Shown: one piece after another, positions 17,484 to 25,505 of the stretch
Position numbering within the stretch: the first letter of the stretch is position 1
Layout of the letters: the number at the start of each line of letters is the position of its first letter
From: Nesterenkonia sedimenti
GTDB lineage: Bacteria; Actinomycetota; Actinomycetes; Actinomycetales; Micrococcaceae
Length of the DNA stretch: 49,394 bases
Reading direction: 5' to 3'
Assembly (NCBI RefSeq): GCF_012641515.1
Contig: NZ_JABAHY010000017.1
Span: 258 to 49,651, forward strand
Position numbers and translations under genes: made by a program
The notes under the pieces: generated by a model
The model's input: the letters and a program-made list of their open reading frames with translations, nothing else
Database searches by the model: none
What the model was told of the DNA's origin: nothing

Positions 17484-18253
17484 CCCTCGGCTCCAATCAT
17501 GGTGTCGGCCAGCTGCCCGGCGGTGGGCTGTTTCAGGGTGCGCAGCACCCGGCCGTCGGAGAGGATCACGGTCTGATCGGCCTGGGCGGCGGCGTTGGCG
17601 TCGTGGGTGACCATGACGACGGTCTGGCCGAATTCATCCACTGCCGCCCGCAGCAGTCCCAGCACCTCTGCCCCGGTGCGGGAGTCCAGGTTTCCGGTGG
17701 GCTCATCGGCGAAGATCACCGCGGGTTTGGCCACCAGGGCACGGGCGACGGCCACCCGCTGCTGCTGGCCTCCGGAGAGTTCGAAGGGCCGATGGTCCAG
17801 CCGGTCGGTCAGCCCCAGCCGGTCGATGACCATCTCGTAGTAATGCCGGTCGGGTTCGGGCCCGCCCAGGGCGGAGGGCAGCAGGATGTTCTCCCGGGCG
17901 GTCATCGCCGGCACGAGGTTATAGGACTGGAAGATGAAGCCGATATATTGGCGACGCACCAGGGTCAGATCCCGCTCGGAGAGCCCTGTGAGCTGGACTT
18001 TCTCCGTTTGGCCGGTGGCTTTCTGCACGGTCAGGGCCACCTCGCCCTGATCGGCGGTGTCGAGGCCGGCCAGCACATGAAGCAGGGTCGACTTCCCGGA
18101 TCCGGAGGGCCCCATAATCGCGGTGAACACCCCGGTGGGGATGTTCAGGCTCAGCCTGCGCAGGGGGTGAACTGTGGTTTCACCCGAGCCATAGGTCTTG
18201 GTCAGGCCCTGGGCCGTAACTGCTGGTGCGGGCGTCGTCGCCGTTTCTGTCAT
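17480..18253 (-). CDS. ABC transporter ATPase, MacB/LolD-like
   Basis: 257 aa. Walker A GPSGSGKST, Q-loop FIFQSYNLVP, signature LSGGQQQRVA, Walker B VIFADEPTGNLDS and switch His (VMVTHD) are intact. The EPTGNLDS wording is typical of ATPases paired with FtsX permeases. The N-terminal ~12 residues are Ala/Thr/Pro-rich. It energises the coupled downstream permease (4-bp overlap). A TAGCGT box and GAGGG precede the ATG, and a near-perfect hairpin separates it from the response regulator gene, so it may have its own promoter within the cluster. Confidence 0.93.
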   Translation of the reverse strand: MTETATTPAPAVTAQGLTKTYGSGETTVHPLRRLSLNIPTGVFTAIMGPSGSGKSTLLHVLAGLDTADQGEVALTVQKATGQTEKVQLTGLSERDLTLVRRQYIGFIFQSYNLVPAMTARENILLPSALGGPEPDRHYYEMVIDRLGLTDRLDHRPFELSGGQQQRVAVARALVAKPAVIFADEPTGNLDSRTGAEVLGLLRAAVDEFGQTVVMVTHDANAAAQADQTVILSDGRVLRTLKQPTAGQLADTMIGAEG

Positions 18254-18295
18254 GCCCTCTACGCTAGGCGCGCCCGTTCAGTGTTGCATCGGACT

Positions 18296-18340
18296 GGGGG
18301 CTGATCTGGACCTCATCCTGCAGTAGGAGATCAGGCCCCC
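18296..18340 (-). repeat. Inverted repeat between response regulator and ABC genes
   Basis: GGGGGCTGATCT (18296-18307) pairs with AGATCAG-G-CCCCC (18328-18340) with one bulged base around a 20-nt loop, in the 102-bp gap between the regulator stop and the ATPase start. No T tract follows on the minus strand. It may be a terminator-like attenuator, an mRNA-processing hairpin, or a binding site for the regulator. Confidence 0.55.
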
Positions 18341-18355
18341 GAGCAGGGAGTGCGA

Positions 18356-19066
18356 TCAATCCCCGACGACGCCGGCCTCATAGGCGAAGACCACCGCTTG
18401 GACCCGGTCGCGGCAGCCGAGTTTGGCCAGCACCTGGCCGACATGGGTCTTGATGGTCGCCTCCGAGAGGTAGAGGCGGGCGGCGATCTCGGTATTGGAA
18501 TCCCCTGTGGCCATTTCGGCCAGGATCTCCCGTTCCCGATTGGTCAGCAGTTCCAGTTTCTTCTGCTGCTCCGGGGTGGGTTCACGCCGGGCGCCCCCGG
18601 TGCCCTGACCATCGGGGGTTCCGCCCAGTAGAGCGCTGTTCAGCAGCCGGCGGGTGGTGCTCGGTGCCACCACCGCCCCACCGCTGACCACAGTGCGCAC
18701 TGAGTCCAGCAGTACCTCCGGTTGGACGTCTTTGAGCAGGAAGCCGCCAGCCCCCGAACGTAGCGCCTGCAGGGCGTACTCATCAGTGTCGAAGGTGGTC
18801 AGCACGATCACCCGGGTGTTCTTCAGGGCCGGATCGGCGGTGATCGCGGCGGTGGCCTCGAGTCCATCCATCTGCGGCATCCGGATATCCATCAGCACCA
18901 CGTCGGGGGCGTGTTCACGGGTCAGGGCGAGCGCCTCGGTCCCGGTGCCGGCCTGACCGATGACCTCCAGATCCGGCTGGGAGTCGATGACCATGGCGAA
19001 TCCGGCCCGCAGCAGGGTCTGGTCATCGGCCAGCAGCACTCGGATCGACGGGTTCTGCTCGGTCAC
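18356..19066 (-). CDS. NarL/LuxR-family two-component response regulator
   Basis: About 236 aa from GTG 19066, chosen because AGGAGG lies 6 nt upstream and the receiver domain then starts normally; the longer open frame is a shadow of the kinase. The receiver domain has acidic D14/D15, phospho-acceptor D60 (VVLMDIRMP) and K112. The C-terminal LuxR-type helix-turn-helix begins at LTNREREILAEMATG and includes SEATIKTHVGQVLAKLG. It acts with the overlapping histidine kinase and probably controls the downstream ABC genes. The start lies 44 nt inside the kinase gene. Confidence 0.93.
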   Translation of the reverse strand: MTEQNPSIRVLLADDQTLLRAGFAMVIDSQPDLEVIGQAGTGTEALALTREHAPDVVLMDIRMPQMDGLEATAAITADPALKNTRVIVLTTFDTDEYALQALRSGAGGFLLKDVQPEVLLDSVRTVVSGGAVVAPSTTRRLLNSALLGGTPDGQGTGGARREPTPEQQKKLELLTNREREILAEMATGDSNTEIAARLYLSEATIKTHVGQVLAKLGCRDRVQAVVFAYEAGVVGD

Positions 19067-20435
19067 TGATGGCCTCCTGGGGATGATCTGATGCGGTGGG
19101 CTGGGCGGCTCGGGTACCGGATTGACCTGATGCGGGCTGGCGCACTCTGGAGAGCGGGAAGCGGGCTTCGACCACGAATCCGCTCTCCAGGGATTCCTCA
19201 CCCTTGGGCCGGGCAACGAGACTGCCACCGTAGAGTTTGGCACGTTCGGCCATACCCAGCAGACCCGAGCCGGCGCCGTCGTCGTCTGTTGCACCCTGCC
19301 CGGTATCGCGGACCTCCAGGGCAAGTTCCCCGGACCGGTGGTCGGTGCCCAGCCAGATCTCGGCGGTGGCCTCAGCCCCGCCGTGTTTCAGGGTATTGGT
19401 CAGGGCCTCCTGCACGATCCGGTAAATGGCCAGCTGCACGCCCTCATTGAGCTCCGGGAGGCTGCCCTGGGCGATATTGAGCTCAACCTCCAGCCCCGAG
19501 GCGCGGACATCCTCCACCAGCCGGGGCAGATCATTGACCCCGGGGGCGGGGCGTTTCTTCAGCTCGCCCTCCTCACGCAGGACACCGAGCATCCGGCGCA
19601 ACTCAGTCAGGGCCTCCCGGCCGGTGGCGCCAATGGTCTCAAAGGCCTCACCGGCGCGGACAGGATCCTGGTCGATGACATAGCGGCCGCCATCGGCCTG
19701 GGCGATCATCACGCTCATCGAATGCGAGACAACATCATGCATCTCGCGGGCGATGCGCATCCGCTCGGCATCGGCGGCAAGCCTCGCCTCCTGGTCACGT
19801 TCGCGCTCCAGCAGCCGGTTCTTCTCCTCGATGGCCTCCCGTTCACGACGACGACGCCCCGCCAGATCCCCGAAGAGCCAGGCGGCCAGCACGGTGGTGG
19901 CGGAGAACCCGGTGATCAGCAGCGAGATGGCGAGATATCCGCTCCACCCAGGGTCCAGGGGGTTCATGGGATCGCCCTGGACTGAGAGCACCAGGAAGCA
20001 GAACAGCCCCAGCAGCACCGCGCCGAACAGGGCGAGGATGAGGTAACCGCGGGAGACCCTTCGGCTGCCGAATTTGGCGCAGGCGTAGACGATCAGCGGT
20101 ACTGAGAACGCCGACATCCCGACCCCATAGAGGGCCAGCAGCTGGCAGATGCAGGCGAAGGCGATGATGCCGGCGGCCAGACCGGGCCTGATCCGCGACA
20201 GCGCCAGGGGTACCACCGCCAGTAGGTCCAGGATGACCATGGCCGGGATATAGACCTCGGTGCCGAAGAAGCCGTGGCCGTGACCGCGTCCGGGGCCGCT
20301 GAGCACCCAGATCATCTGGCTCAACAGGACCAGGGGCAAGACCTTCCAGAGGGTGTCGCCGAGCCAGAGATGCCGCTCGAAGAACCGCATGATCCGCACA
20401 TGGGGCGGTGAGACGGCGGCGTCGTTCTCTGGCAT
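19023..20435 (-). CDS. NarL-type sensor histidine kinase (HisKA_3 class)
   Basis: 470 aa. About five N-terminal membrane helices (residues 30-190) are joined by short loops, with no sizeable external sensor domain. A coiled-coil-like Arg/Glu linker (about 192-225) leads to the phospho-acceptor H233 in REMHDVVSHSMSV. The HATPase domain has the N-box ALTNTLKHGG and the G-box GSGLLGMAERAKLYGG. The C-terminal ~45 residues are polar and disordered. Kinases with few external residues often sense membrane stress or report on a partner transporter, consistent with the FtsX-type ABC genes next door. The last 44 nt overlap the regulator gene. Confidence 0.92.
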   Translation of the reverse strand: MPENDAAVSPPHVRIMRFFERHLWLGDTLWKVLPLVLLSQMIWVLSGPGRGHGHGFFGTEVYIPAMVILDLLAVVPLALSRIRPGLAAGIIAFACICQLLALYGVGMSAFSVPLIVYACAKFGSRRVSRGYLILALFGAVLLGLFCFLVLSVQGDPMNPLDPGWSGYLAISLLITGFSATTVLAAWLFGDLAGRRRREREAIEEKNRLLERERDQEARLAADAERMRIAREMHDVVSHSMSVMIAQADGGRYVIDQDPVRAGEAFETIGATGREALTELRRMLGVLREEGELKKRPAPGVNDLPRLVEDVRASGLEVELNIAQGSLPELNEGVQLAIYRIVQEALTNTLKHGGAEATAEIWLGTDHRSGELALEVRDTGQGATDDDGAGSGLLGMAERAKLYGGSLVARPKGEESLESGFVVEARFPLSRVRQPASGQSGTRAAQPTASDHPQEAISDRAEPVDPSAAGR

Positions 20436-20567
20436 GGATACAGTCTAGGGATCCTCTGCGGCGGGGAACTTCAGACTCCAGGATGAGGTTTAGGACCTGA
20501 AATCAACCTCTGCTCCGATGTACCGGGGCTGAGCAAAACCTATGGCAGCACCCGCGCCCTGGACGGG

Positions 20568-22097
20568 GTGGACCTCCTGGTGGCCGGCGGGGAGTCGCGG
20601 GCGATTATGGGGCCCTCCGGTTCGGGAAAGACCACCCTGATGCATGTGCTTTCCGGGATTCTCACCCCGGATGCTGGCCAGGTTCTGATGAGCGGGCCTT
20701 CTCCGGTGGAGATTTCGGGGCTGAAGGCTGAAGCCCGGGCCCGGCTGCGGCGGGAACGGATCGGTTTCGTCTTCCAGGAGGGGCTGCTGATGCCGGAGTT
20801 GACAGCTGCCGAGAATGTGGCGATGCCGCTGATGCTGGCCGGGGTTTCCCGGTCTGAGGCGGAGGTGGCCGCCGGTGACTGGTTGGCCCGGCTCGGCCTG
20901 GCCGGTATGGGTGACCGGCGTCCTGCCCAGCTCTCCGGGGGTCAGCAGCAGCGGGTAGCGATCGCTCGGGCGCAGATCACCGAACCGGATGTGGTCTTCG
21001 CCGATGAGCCCACCGGCGCCCTGGATTCGACCACCTCAGAGCAGGTGCTGACTGCCCTGTTGGAGTCGACTGTGGGCCGGGGCGCCCCGCTGGTGGTAGT
21101 CACCCATGATCCAGCAGTTGCCGCCCGGTGCAGCCGGGTGGTTCGGCTGGAGGACGGCCGGATGCCGGTTGTGGGCCTGCTGCCCTTCGCCGGTTCCCCG
21201 ATGGGGGTGGAGGGCCTATGGCTGGGCCCGGGGTTATTGGCTGCGGCCTGCGCGGTGCTGCTGGGTTTCTCGGTCTTGGCCGCTTTCAGTGGGCTGCGAC
21301 GAGTGCAGGTCACCCCACTGGGCGTGCGCACTCGCCAGCGCAGCCAGAAGGTCTGGCGGGGTCGGGCAGTACTGGCTGGCCTCGGCGTCGTCCTAGTTTT
21401 TGTGCTGCACAATATGGTACCGATCCGCAGCGAGTGGCTGATGCTGGTGGTTGCCTTCGTGTTCCTGGCCGTCCCGCTGCTGGCGGTGCAGCTGGTGGGA
21501 CCCTGGCTGTTGAAGGTCATCACTGCCCGGCAGGCGCGGAGGGCGACGACGGCCCAGCGGCTGATTGCCGCCCGGAACGTACTGGAGTCCCCGCAGCAGA
21601 TGTGGCGGCAGGTCGGCGGGATGGCGATTGCCGCATTCGTTGGAGTCATTGCCGGCAGTGGCACTGGACTGATCGCGGTCGGAATGGAGACGAATCAGAA
21701 TGCTGAGGACCTGATGTTCTTCGGCGATGTTCAGCGCGGAGTGTGGCTGAATCTCGCGGTGGCGTTTCTGATGACCACCTGCTCGGTGGGGCTGAATCAG
21801 ACCGCGCAGATTCTGGACCGGCGGGATCTGTACTCGGGGTTGGCGAAGATGGGGCTGACCGCTGGGCAGCTGAACCGGATCCGCTCGCTTTCGGTGATGC
21901 GGTCCTTGGCGGCGGTTCTGATTACGGCGGTGGTCAGCGCATCCATTGTGGCCTTCCCGATTGTGGGCTGGGCGATTCTCAGTGCTCCGGCCACTGTGGC
22001 GGTGGTGGCTGCTGTGCTGGCCGCCGGTGTGCTGCTGATCCGGTGTGGCCTGTTGGCGACCCGGCCGACCCTGCAACGGGTGATTGCTGCGGGATGA
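20568..22097 (+). CDS. ABC ATPase fused to a truncated FtsX-type permease (possibly a decayed gene)
   Basis: 509 aa from GTG 20568. Residues 1-198 are an ABC ATPase: Walker A GPSGSGKT (15-22), Q70, signature LSGGQ (122-126), Walker B VVFADEPTGALDS and H180. Immediately after RLEDGR (193-198) the sequence becomes the second half of an FtsX-type permease (GLRRVQVTPLGVRTRQ and about six helices), so the permease N-terminal half is missing. The frame is open upstream to 20487 and encodes GLSKTYGSTRALDG, which belongs to the ATPase, but no ATG, GTG or TTG occurs there. Either a non-standard start is used or the start was lost. It is divergent from the kinase gene. Confidence 0.7.
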   Translation: MDLLVAGGESRAIMGPSGSGKTTLMHVLSGILTPDAGQVLMSGPSPVEISGLKAEARARLRRERIGFVFQEGLLMPELTAAENVAMPLMLAGVSRSEAEVAAGDWLARLGLAGMGDRRPAQLSGGQQQRVAIARAQITEPDVVFADEPTGALDSTTSEQVLTALLESTVGRGAPLVVVTHDPAVAARCSRVVRLEDGRMPVVGLLPFAGSPMGVEGLWLGPGLLAAACAVLLGFSVLAAFSGLRRVQVTPLGVRTRQRSQKVWRGRAVLAGLGVVLVFVLHNMVPIRSEWLMLVVAFVFLAVPLLAVQLVGPWLLKVITARQARRATTAQRLIAARNVLESPQQMWRQVGGMAIAAFVGVIAGSGTGLIAVGMETNQNAEDLMFFGDVQRGVWLNLAVAFLMTTCSVGLNQTAQILDRRDLYSGLAKMGLTAGQLNRIRSLSVMRSLAAVLITAVVSASIVAFPIVGWAILSAPATVAVVAAVLAAGVLLIRCGLLATRPTLQRVIAAG

Positions 22098-22100
22098 GTT

Positions 22101-22382
22101 CTAGCGTCCGGGTGGCTGCTTGCCGGGACCTTGGTTGCTGTCTCGTTGACGCCGGTAGGTGATGGTCGCGCCGATGAAATAGGCGATGGCCCCGACGATG
22201 GGCACCAGGACGACGACCAGCGGCCAGATCACGTTCCAGGGCCTGGGGTGTTTGGTCTGGATGTAGATCATCAGGGCTGCCACCAGCAGCGCCCCGTAGA
22301 CCAAAAGGCCGAAGCGCAGCCACCAGGGCACCACCACCGAACCCGGTGGGGTGTCGCTGAGGATGGGCAGCAACTCCAGCAT
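22101..22382 (-). CDS. Small membrane protein with PLDc_N-type domain
   Basis: 93 aa. Two hydrophobic helices (about 18-40 and 50-75) with the NVIWPLVVVLVPIVGAIAYF pattern and preceding KHPRPW resemble the phospholipase D N-terminal (PLDc_N) domain found alone in small actinobacterial proteins. The C terminus is polar (Arg/Gln/Pro). No enzymatic domain is present. The stop lies 3 bp from the stop of the convergent ABC fusion gene. Function unknown. Confidence 0.8.
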   Translation of the reverse strand: MLELLPILSDTPPGSVVVPWWLRFGLLVYGALLVAALMIYIQTKHPRPWNVIWPLVVVLVPIVGAIAYFIGATITYRRQRDSNQGPGKQPPGR

Positions 22383-22471
22383 GGTGCCATGCTAGCCGCA
22401 GGGCCTGTGAGCTTCCTCAGTCCCAGCTGGATCAGCGCTGACCTGCGGTTATCGGCTCAGACCGGGTGGCC

Positions 22472-22939
22472 TCAGGCCTGCTGGAGGTGCTCCTGGGCGA
22501 AGCCCCGGACACTGTCGGTGGTGGTCAGTTCCTCCAGAATTTGGGTGCGGCTGAACCAACCTGCGGCATCGACTTCCTGTTCCTGGGTGGTCAGGTCCGC
22601 GGTGTCTCCGGCCTCTAACAGGTACATCATGTCCATATGGATGTGCTCGATGTCCTTGGCGGATTCCGGGATCAGTTGGGCGGCCATCGCGAAGGGGGTG
22701 GGCAGTTGTGCTTCGGTGCTGCCGTTGAGGTTCATTTCGAGGGGCTGAGTGCCGGCATGCCGGGCCTGGACCCCGGTCTCCTCGCGGACCTCGCGCACCA
22801 CGGTATCCGAAGGGAATTCATCGGGGTCCACATGCCCGCCCGGGGGCAGCCAGAGCTGTAGCCCCTGGTGGAAGATCATCAGCATCCGGCTCCGGTCCTG
22901 GTTGACCACGTATCCGGTGGCGGTGAACTGCTTCTTCAT
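22472..22939 (-). CDS. NUDIX hydrolase
   Basis: About 155 aa if it starts at ATG 22939 (MKKQFTATGYVVN, the usual beginning of this subgroup); a GTG at 22966 adds nine residues. The NUDIX box is complete: GGHVDPDEFPSD followed by VVREVREETGV with the metal-binding glutamates. Such enzymes cleave nucleoside diphosphates linked to another moiety. The strongly acidic and His-containing region IEHIHMDMMYLLE is typical of a housekeeping subgroup whose substrate is not defined. Transcribed away from the 23022 gene, 82 bp away. Confidence 0.9.
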   Translation of the reverse strand: MKKQFTATGYVVNQDRSRMLMIFHQGLQLWLPPGGHVDPDEFPSDTVVREVREETGVQARHAGTQPLEMNLNGSTEAQLPTPFAMAAQLIPESAKDIEHIHMDMMYLLEAGDTADLTTQEQEVDAAGWFSRTQILEELTTTDSVRGFAQEHLQQA

Positions 22940-23021
22940 CCCGGTTGCGTATTCGATCAACGCCACGCTGGCGGCACCCCTATCCCCTGGTGGTCGATTG
23001 GTCCATGTAGCGTAACTGCTT

Positions 23022-23504
23022 GTGAATATCGCCCAGCTCTACGACACCGCCATCACCGCAGCCAGCACCCTGATCCAGAAGCTGGGGGTCGCCGATGAGC
23101 TGGTGCAGAATGACACTCTGTGCCTGCAGGTGCCCAGTAATGAGCGTTATGACCAGGTGAAGGCGGAGTTGGCCGAACTGGGCGAGCTGATCAGCGAGAA
23201 CGAGGTCAAGGGGCGGCTGATCGCTGTCTTTGAGCTGCATCGTCGCCTGAGCGCCTCGGGTTGGTCGGTGAGCTTTGTGGAGCTTCCCCAGCCGAAGACC
23301 GGCAATGAATCCGAGGGTGTGCGGCATCTGCAGTTCGTCACCCGCACCGGGATTGAGAGTTTCCGGGCAAAGTTCTGCGAGCTGGACTTCGATGATCGGG
23401 GCAATCCGCGCAACCGTCTGCTCGAAATCGACGACGACGGCGTCGTCGTACGTTTCCACGATAAGAACATGGGCGCAGTCATCGCCCTGGAAAACCTCGG
23501 CTAG
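23022..23504 (+). CDS. Conserved-looking hypothetical protein (160 aa)
   Basis: I do not recognise the family. GTG start at 23022, with TAGCGT 8 nt upstream that could serve as a -10 box for leaderless mRNA. It is a soluble, acidic protein without signal peptide or membrane helices. The N-terminal half looks helical (two amphipathic helices around 5-25 and 40-75). The C-terminal half looks beta-rich, with alternating charged/hydrophobic residues such as GVVVRFHDKNMG. The stop codon directly abuts a consensus DnaA box. Codon use is like that of its neighbours, so it is probably a real gene. Confidence 0.7.
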   Translation: MNIAQLYDTAITAASTLIQKLGVADELVQNDTLCLQVPSNERYDQVKAELAELGELISENEVKGRLIAVFELHRRLSASGWSVSFVELPQPKTGNESEGVRHLQFVTRTGIESFRAKFCELDFDDRGNPRNRLLEIDDDGVVVRFHDKNMGAVIALENLG

Positions 23505-23513
23505 TTATCCACA
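23505..23513 (+). promoter_or_regulatory. Consensus DnaA box
   Basis: TTATCCACA, the exact consensus 9-mer, lies immediately after the TAG of the preceding gene and upstream of a 30-aa ORF. It is a single site with no AT-rich or clustered array nearby, so it is not an origin. It might serve DnaA-dependent regulation or be chance. Confidence 0.5.
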
Positions 23514-23598
23514 GGCCCCGTCCAGGCCAGCGCCTCCACTGGAAGACTGGACACACTGCTCCAGAGGTTCTGAAGCAGTTGGTTAAAGGAGGTGGAAC

Positions 23599-23691
23599 AT
23601 GACTGAGTTCGTGTTCATCTCTGCTGCCGTCGTCACCATCGTCTGGGGCGACGACTCGCTCGTCGTCCGATGGCGAAGAGAACGACCGTAA
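23599..23691 (+). CDS. 30-residue peptide ORF with perfect Shine-Dalgarno
   Basis: ATG 23599 is preceded by AAAGGAGGT (23585-23593), the ideal ribosome site at ideal spacing. The peptide begins MTEFVFISAAVVTIVWG, a hydrophobic stretch of about 16 residues, and ends in a basic tail, VVRWRRERP. It could be a small membrane peptide or a leader peptide, because a strong hairpin starts 7 nt after the stop. No homolog is recognised. The ribosome site is the best evidence that it is translated. Confidence 0.6.
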   Translation: MTEFVFISAAVVTIVWGDDSLVVRWRRERP

Positions 23692-23697
23692 CAGAGA

Positions 23698-23738
23698 CCC
23701 CGGCAGGGTAACGGTTTGGCGACCCTGCCCTGCCGGGG
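23698..23738 (+). terminator. Strong hairpin after the 30-aa ORF
   Basis: An 11-bp perfect stem, CCCCGGCAGGG (23698-23708) with CCCTGCCGGGG (23728-23738), has a 19-nt loop. An alternative pairing, CAGGGT with ACCCTG, exists inside it, so two mutually exclusive folds are possible. No long T tract follows (ACTTCTCTT), so it may act as a terminator, an attenuator or an RNA-stability element. Confidence 0.6.
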
Positions 23739-23822
23739 ACTTCTCTTCCAGGGTACCGAACCTTGCTGTCATAGGGAACAGCCGCCTGGGGGCTGATTTG
23801 ACCCTCAGAGCGTTTAGCAACA

Positions 23823-24453
23823 TTGGTCGAGGAGGCCTCCCGCAGAGGAGCCCCCGAGGCCGATATTGAGCACCTCTTCCTGGGTATGCTCACCAGCGAC
23901 TACCCACCGGGACACGCCCTGCGCCGTGCGGGCATCACCCTTCAGGAGGCACGCCAAGCGGTGGCGGCCCAGCATGCCCATCAACTCCAGCTGGTTAGGG
24001 TCGAGACTGGACTCCCCGCAGCCGGTCCCATCACCGTCCATCAGACCAGTGGGCATGGGAGAGGTCACCGCCCTGCCTGAGGCCGAAGGGATCTGGGAAG
24101 CTCAACCCCCGGAGACAATGCCCGGCGGAAAACTTCCTCGGATCAAGGAGAAGAACCGGCGCCTGCATATTCGGGTACTGACCGCACGGGAACCCGAGGC
24201 CATCCTCTGGGAGATCAGCTTCCCGGATGCACCGACAAACAATATCCTTCAGCGCGGCATCACTCTGACCCCTGAGGGCGAGGGAACCCGGGTTGAGACC
24301 ACTGTCCGGTGGATTCGGCCCGACCACCGGCTGGGCATCGGGGCCAAGCTGGCCCGGCTGGCTGTCGGCACCCCGCTACGTCCGGTGATGCGCCATTTCG
24401 TGCGGGTTCAGGCCGGCGATTTCGCCCGCAGCATCAGCCGCCAGTTCCGCTGA
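23823..24453 (+). pseudogene. Broken Clp_N-SRPBCC protein gene
   Basis: The first frame (23823-24080) encodes a Clp N-terminal-like repeat: EEASRRGAPEADIEHLFLGML and GHALRRAGITLQEAR. It then enters what looks like the first strand of an SRPBCC domain (PITVHQT) and hits a stop. The next frame (from GTG 24049 or ATG 24055 to 24453) carries the remainder of an SRPBCC-type domain (GEVTALPEAEGIWEA to the C-terminal helix). The fragments sit in order but in different frames, with the first SRPBCC helix missing, which fits an internal deletion. A further upstream fragment in a third frame (from about 23798, LRAFSN) looks like the lost N terminus. Alternatively, the 3' part is expressed alone as a ~135-aa SRPBCC protein. 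Confidence 0.65.
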
Positions 24454-24479
24454 ACCGGCAGGCATCAATTGTCCGGGAC

Positions 24480-25505
24480 TTATACCTGGGGCCAGACGGA
24501 GCGTTCGCGCATAACCTCGGCCAGGGCCTCGGCGTCGTCGGTCATGATCCCGTCCACCCCAAGATTCAGCAGCCGGTGCATCTCCTGAGGGTCATCAACC
24601 ACCCAGACATGGACCTGCAGGCCCGCCCGATGGCAGCGGTCAATGAACTTCGGGCGCACAATCGGGATCCGGGACTGCCGGATCGGCACCTGCACACAGT
24701 CGATATGGGCGATCCGGCGTGAGAGCTTCCCGAAACCGCCCAGCGGGCCCAAGAGCACCATCAGCGCAGTGGAGACCCAGCCCCCGGAGGTCGCGATCCG
24801 TTTCGACAGCAGTCGGCGGACCTTATGCCGGCGGGCATCGTTGAAACTGGCTGCCAGCACCCGATCCTGGGCCTGGAGTCGCTCAACAATCTCGGCGAAA
24901 TGCTCCACTGCCTCGGCATCTTTGAGGTCCACATTGAAATAGGCCTCCGGCAGGGCGCGCAGGGCATCCTCGAACCGCACCAGTGGTTCGCCGGTGGGTT
25001 CGGCCGGGGCGTCGTCGTCGTTGTTTTCACTCTCCGATGGCGCCGGCTCCTGAACTTTCTCGACCGCCAGCCGGGAGTCAGTGAGCTCCCCGGCCGAGGT
25101 CTTCCGCGCGGTCTTCGCCGCCGATGCCCCGATCACCCGCAGCTGGGTCAGCTGCGCCCAGGTGTGATCGCTGAGCTTGCCGGTCCCATTGGTCACCCGG
25201 TCCAGGACCTCATCGTGGAAGATCACCAATTCGCCATCGGCGCTGGTGCGCACATCGATCTCTAGATAGCGGAAGCCCAGGTCCATGGCCCGGCGGAAGG
25301 CCACCATCGTGTTCTCTCGTTCGGGATCCGCGCCCCGGTGGGCGAAGGCCAGCGGCGCGTGGTGCAGCGGGCCCGGCTGGGAGTTCAACAGATACGGCAC
25401 CTCGCGGTAGGGGTGATCCCGGTACGGGGTTCGGTCCTGCTGGACTGTCTGATCCTGCCCTAGGCCCTGATCCTGCCCTGCTCGCCTCGACTCCCCTGCG
25501 CTCAC
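24480..25505 (-). CDS. Glycerophosphodiester phosphodiesterase family protein
   Basis: 341 aa. A TIM-barrel GDPD domain starts at AFAHRGADPERENTM with the catalytic His/Arg and metal-binding Glu, and continues with YLEIDVRTSADGELVIFHDEV (second His). Metal-dependent, it hydrolyses glycerophosphodiesters to glycerol-3-phosphate and an alcohol. No signal peptide is visible, so it is probably cytoplasmic. A ~45-residue low-complexity acidic insertion (about 130-175, with NNDDDAPAEPTG) interrupts the barrel loop. GTG start with 4-bp overlap to the upstream HAD gene; third gene of the PfkB-HAD-GDPD group. Confidence 0.9.
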   Translation of the reverse strand: MSAGESRRAGQDQGLGQDQTVQQDRTPYRDHPYREVPYLLNSQPGPLHHAPLAFAHRGADPERENTMVAFRRAMDLGFRYLEIDVRTSADGELVIFHDEVLDRVTNGTGKLSDHTWAQLTQLRVIGASAAKTARKTSAGELTDSRLAVEKVQEPAPSESENNDDDAPAEPTGEPLVRFEDALRALPEAYFNVDLKDAEAVEHFAEIVERLQAQDRVLAASFNDARRHKVRRLLSKRIATSGGWVSTALMVLLGPLGGFGKLSRRIAHIDCVQVPIRQSRIPIVRPKFIDRCHRAGLQVHVWVVDDPQEMHRLLNLGVDGIMTDDAEALAEVMRERSVWPQV

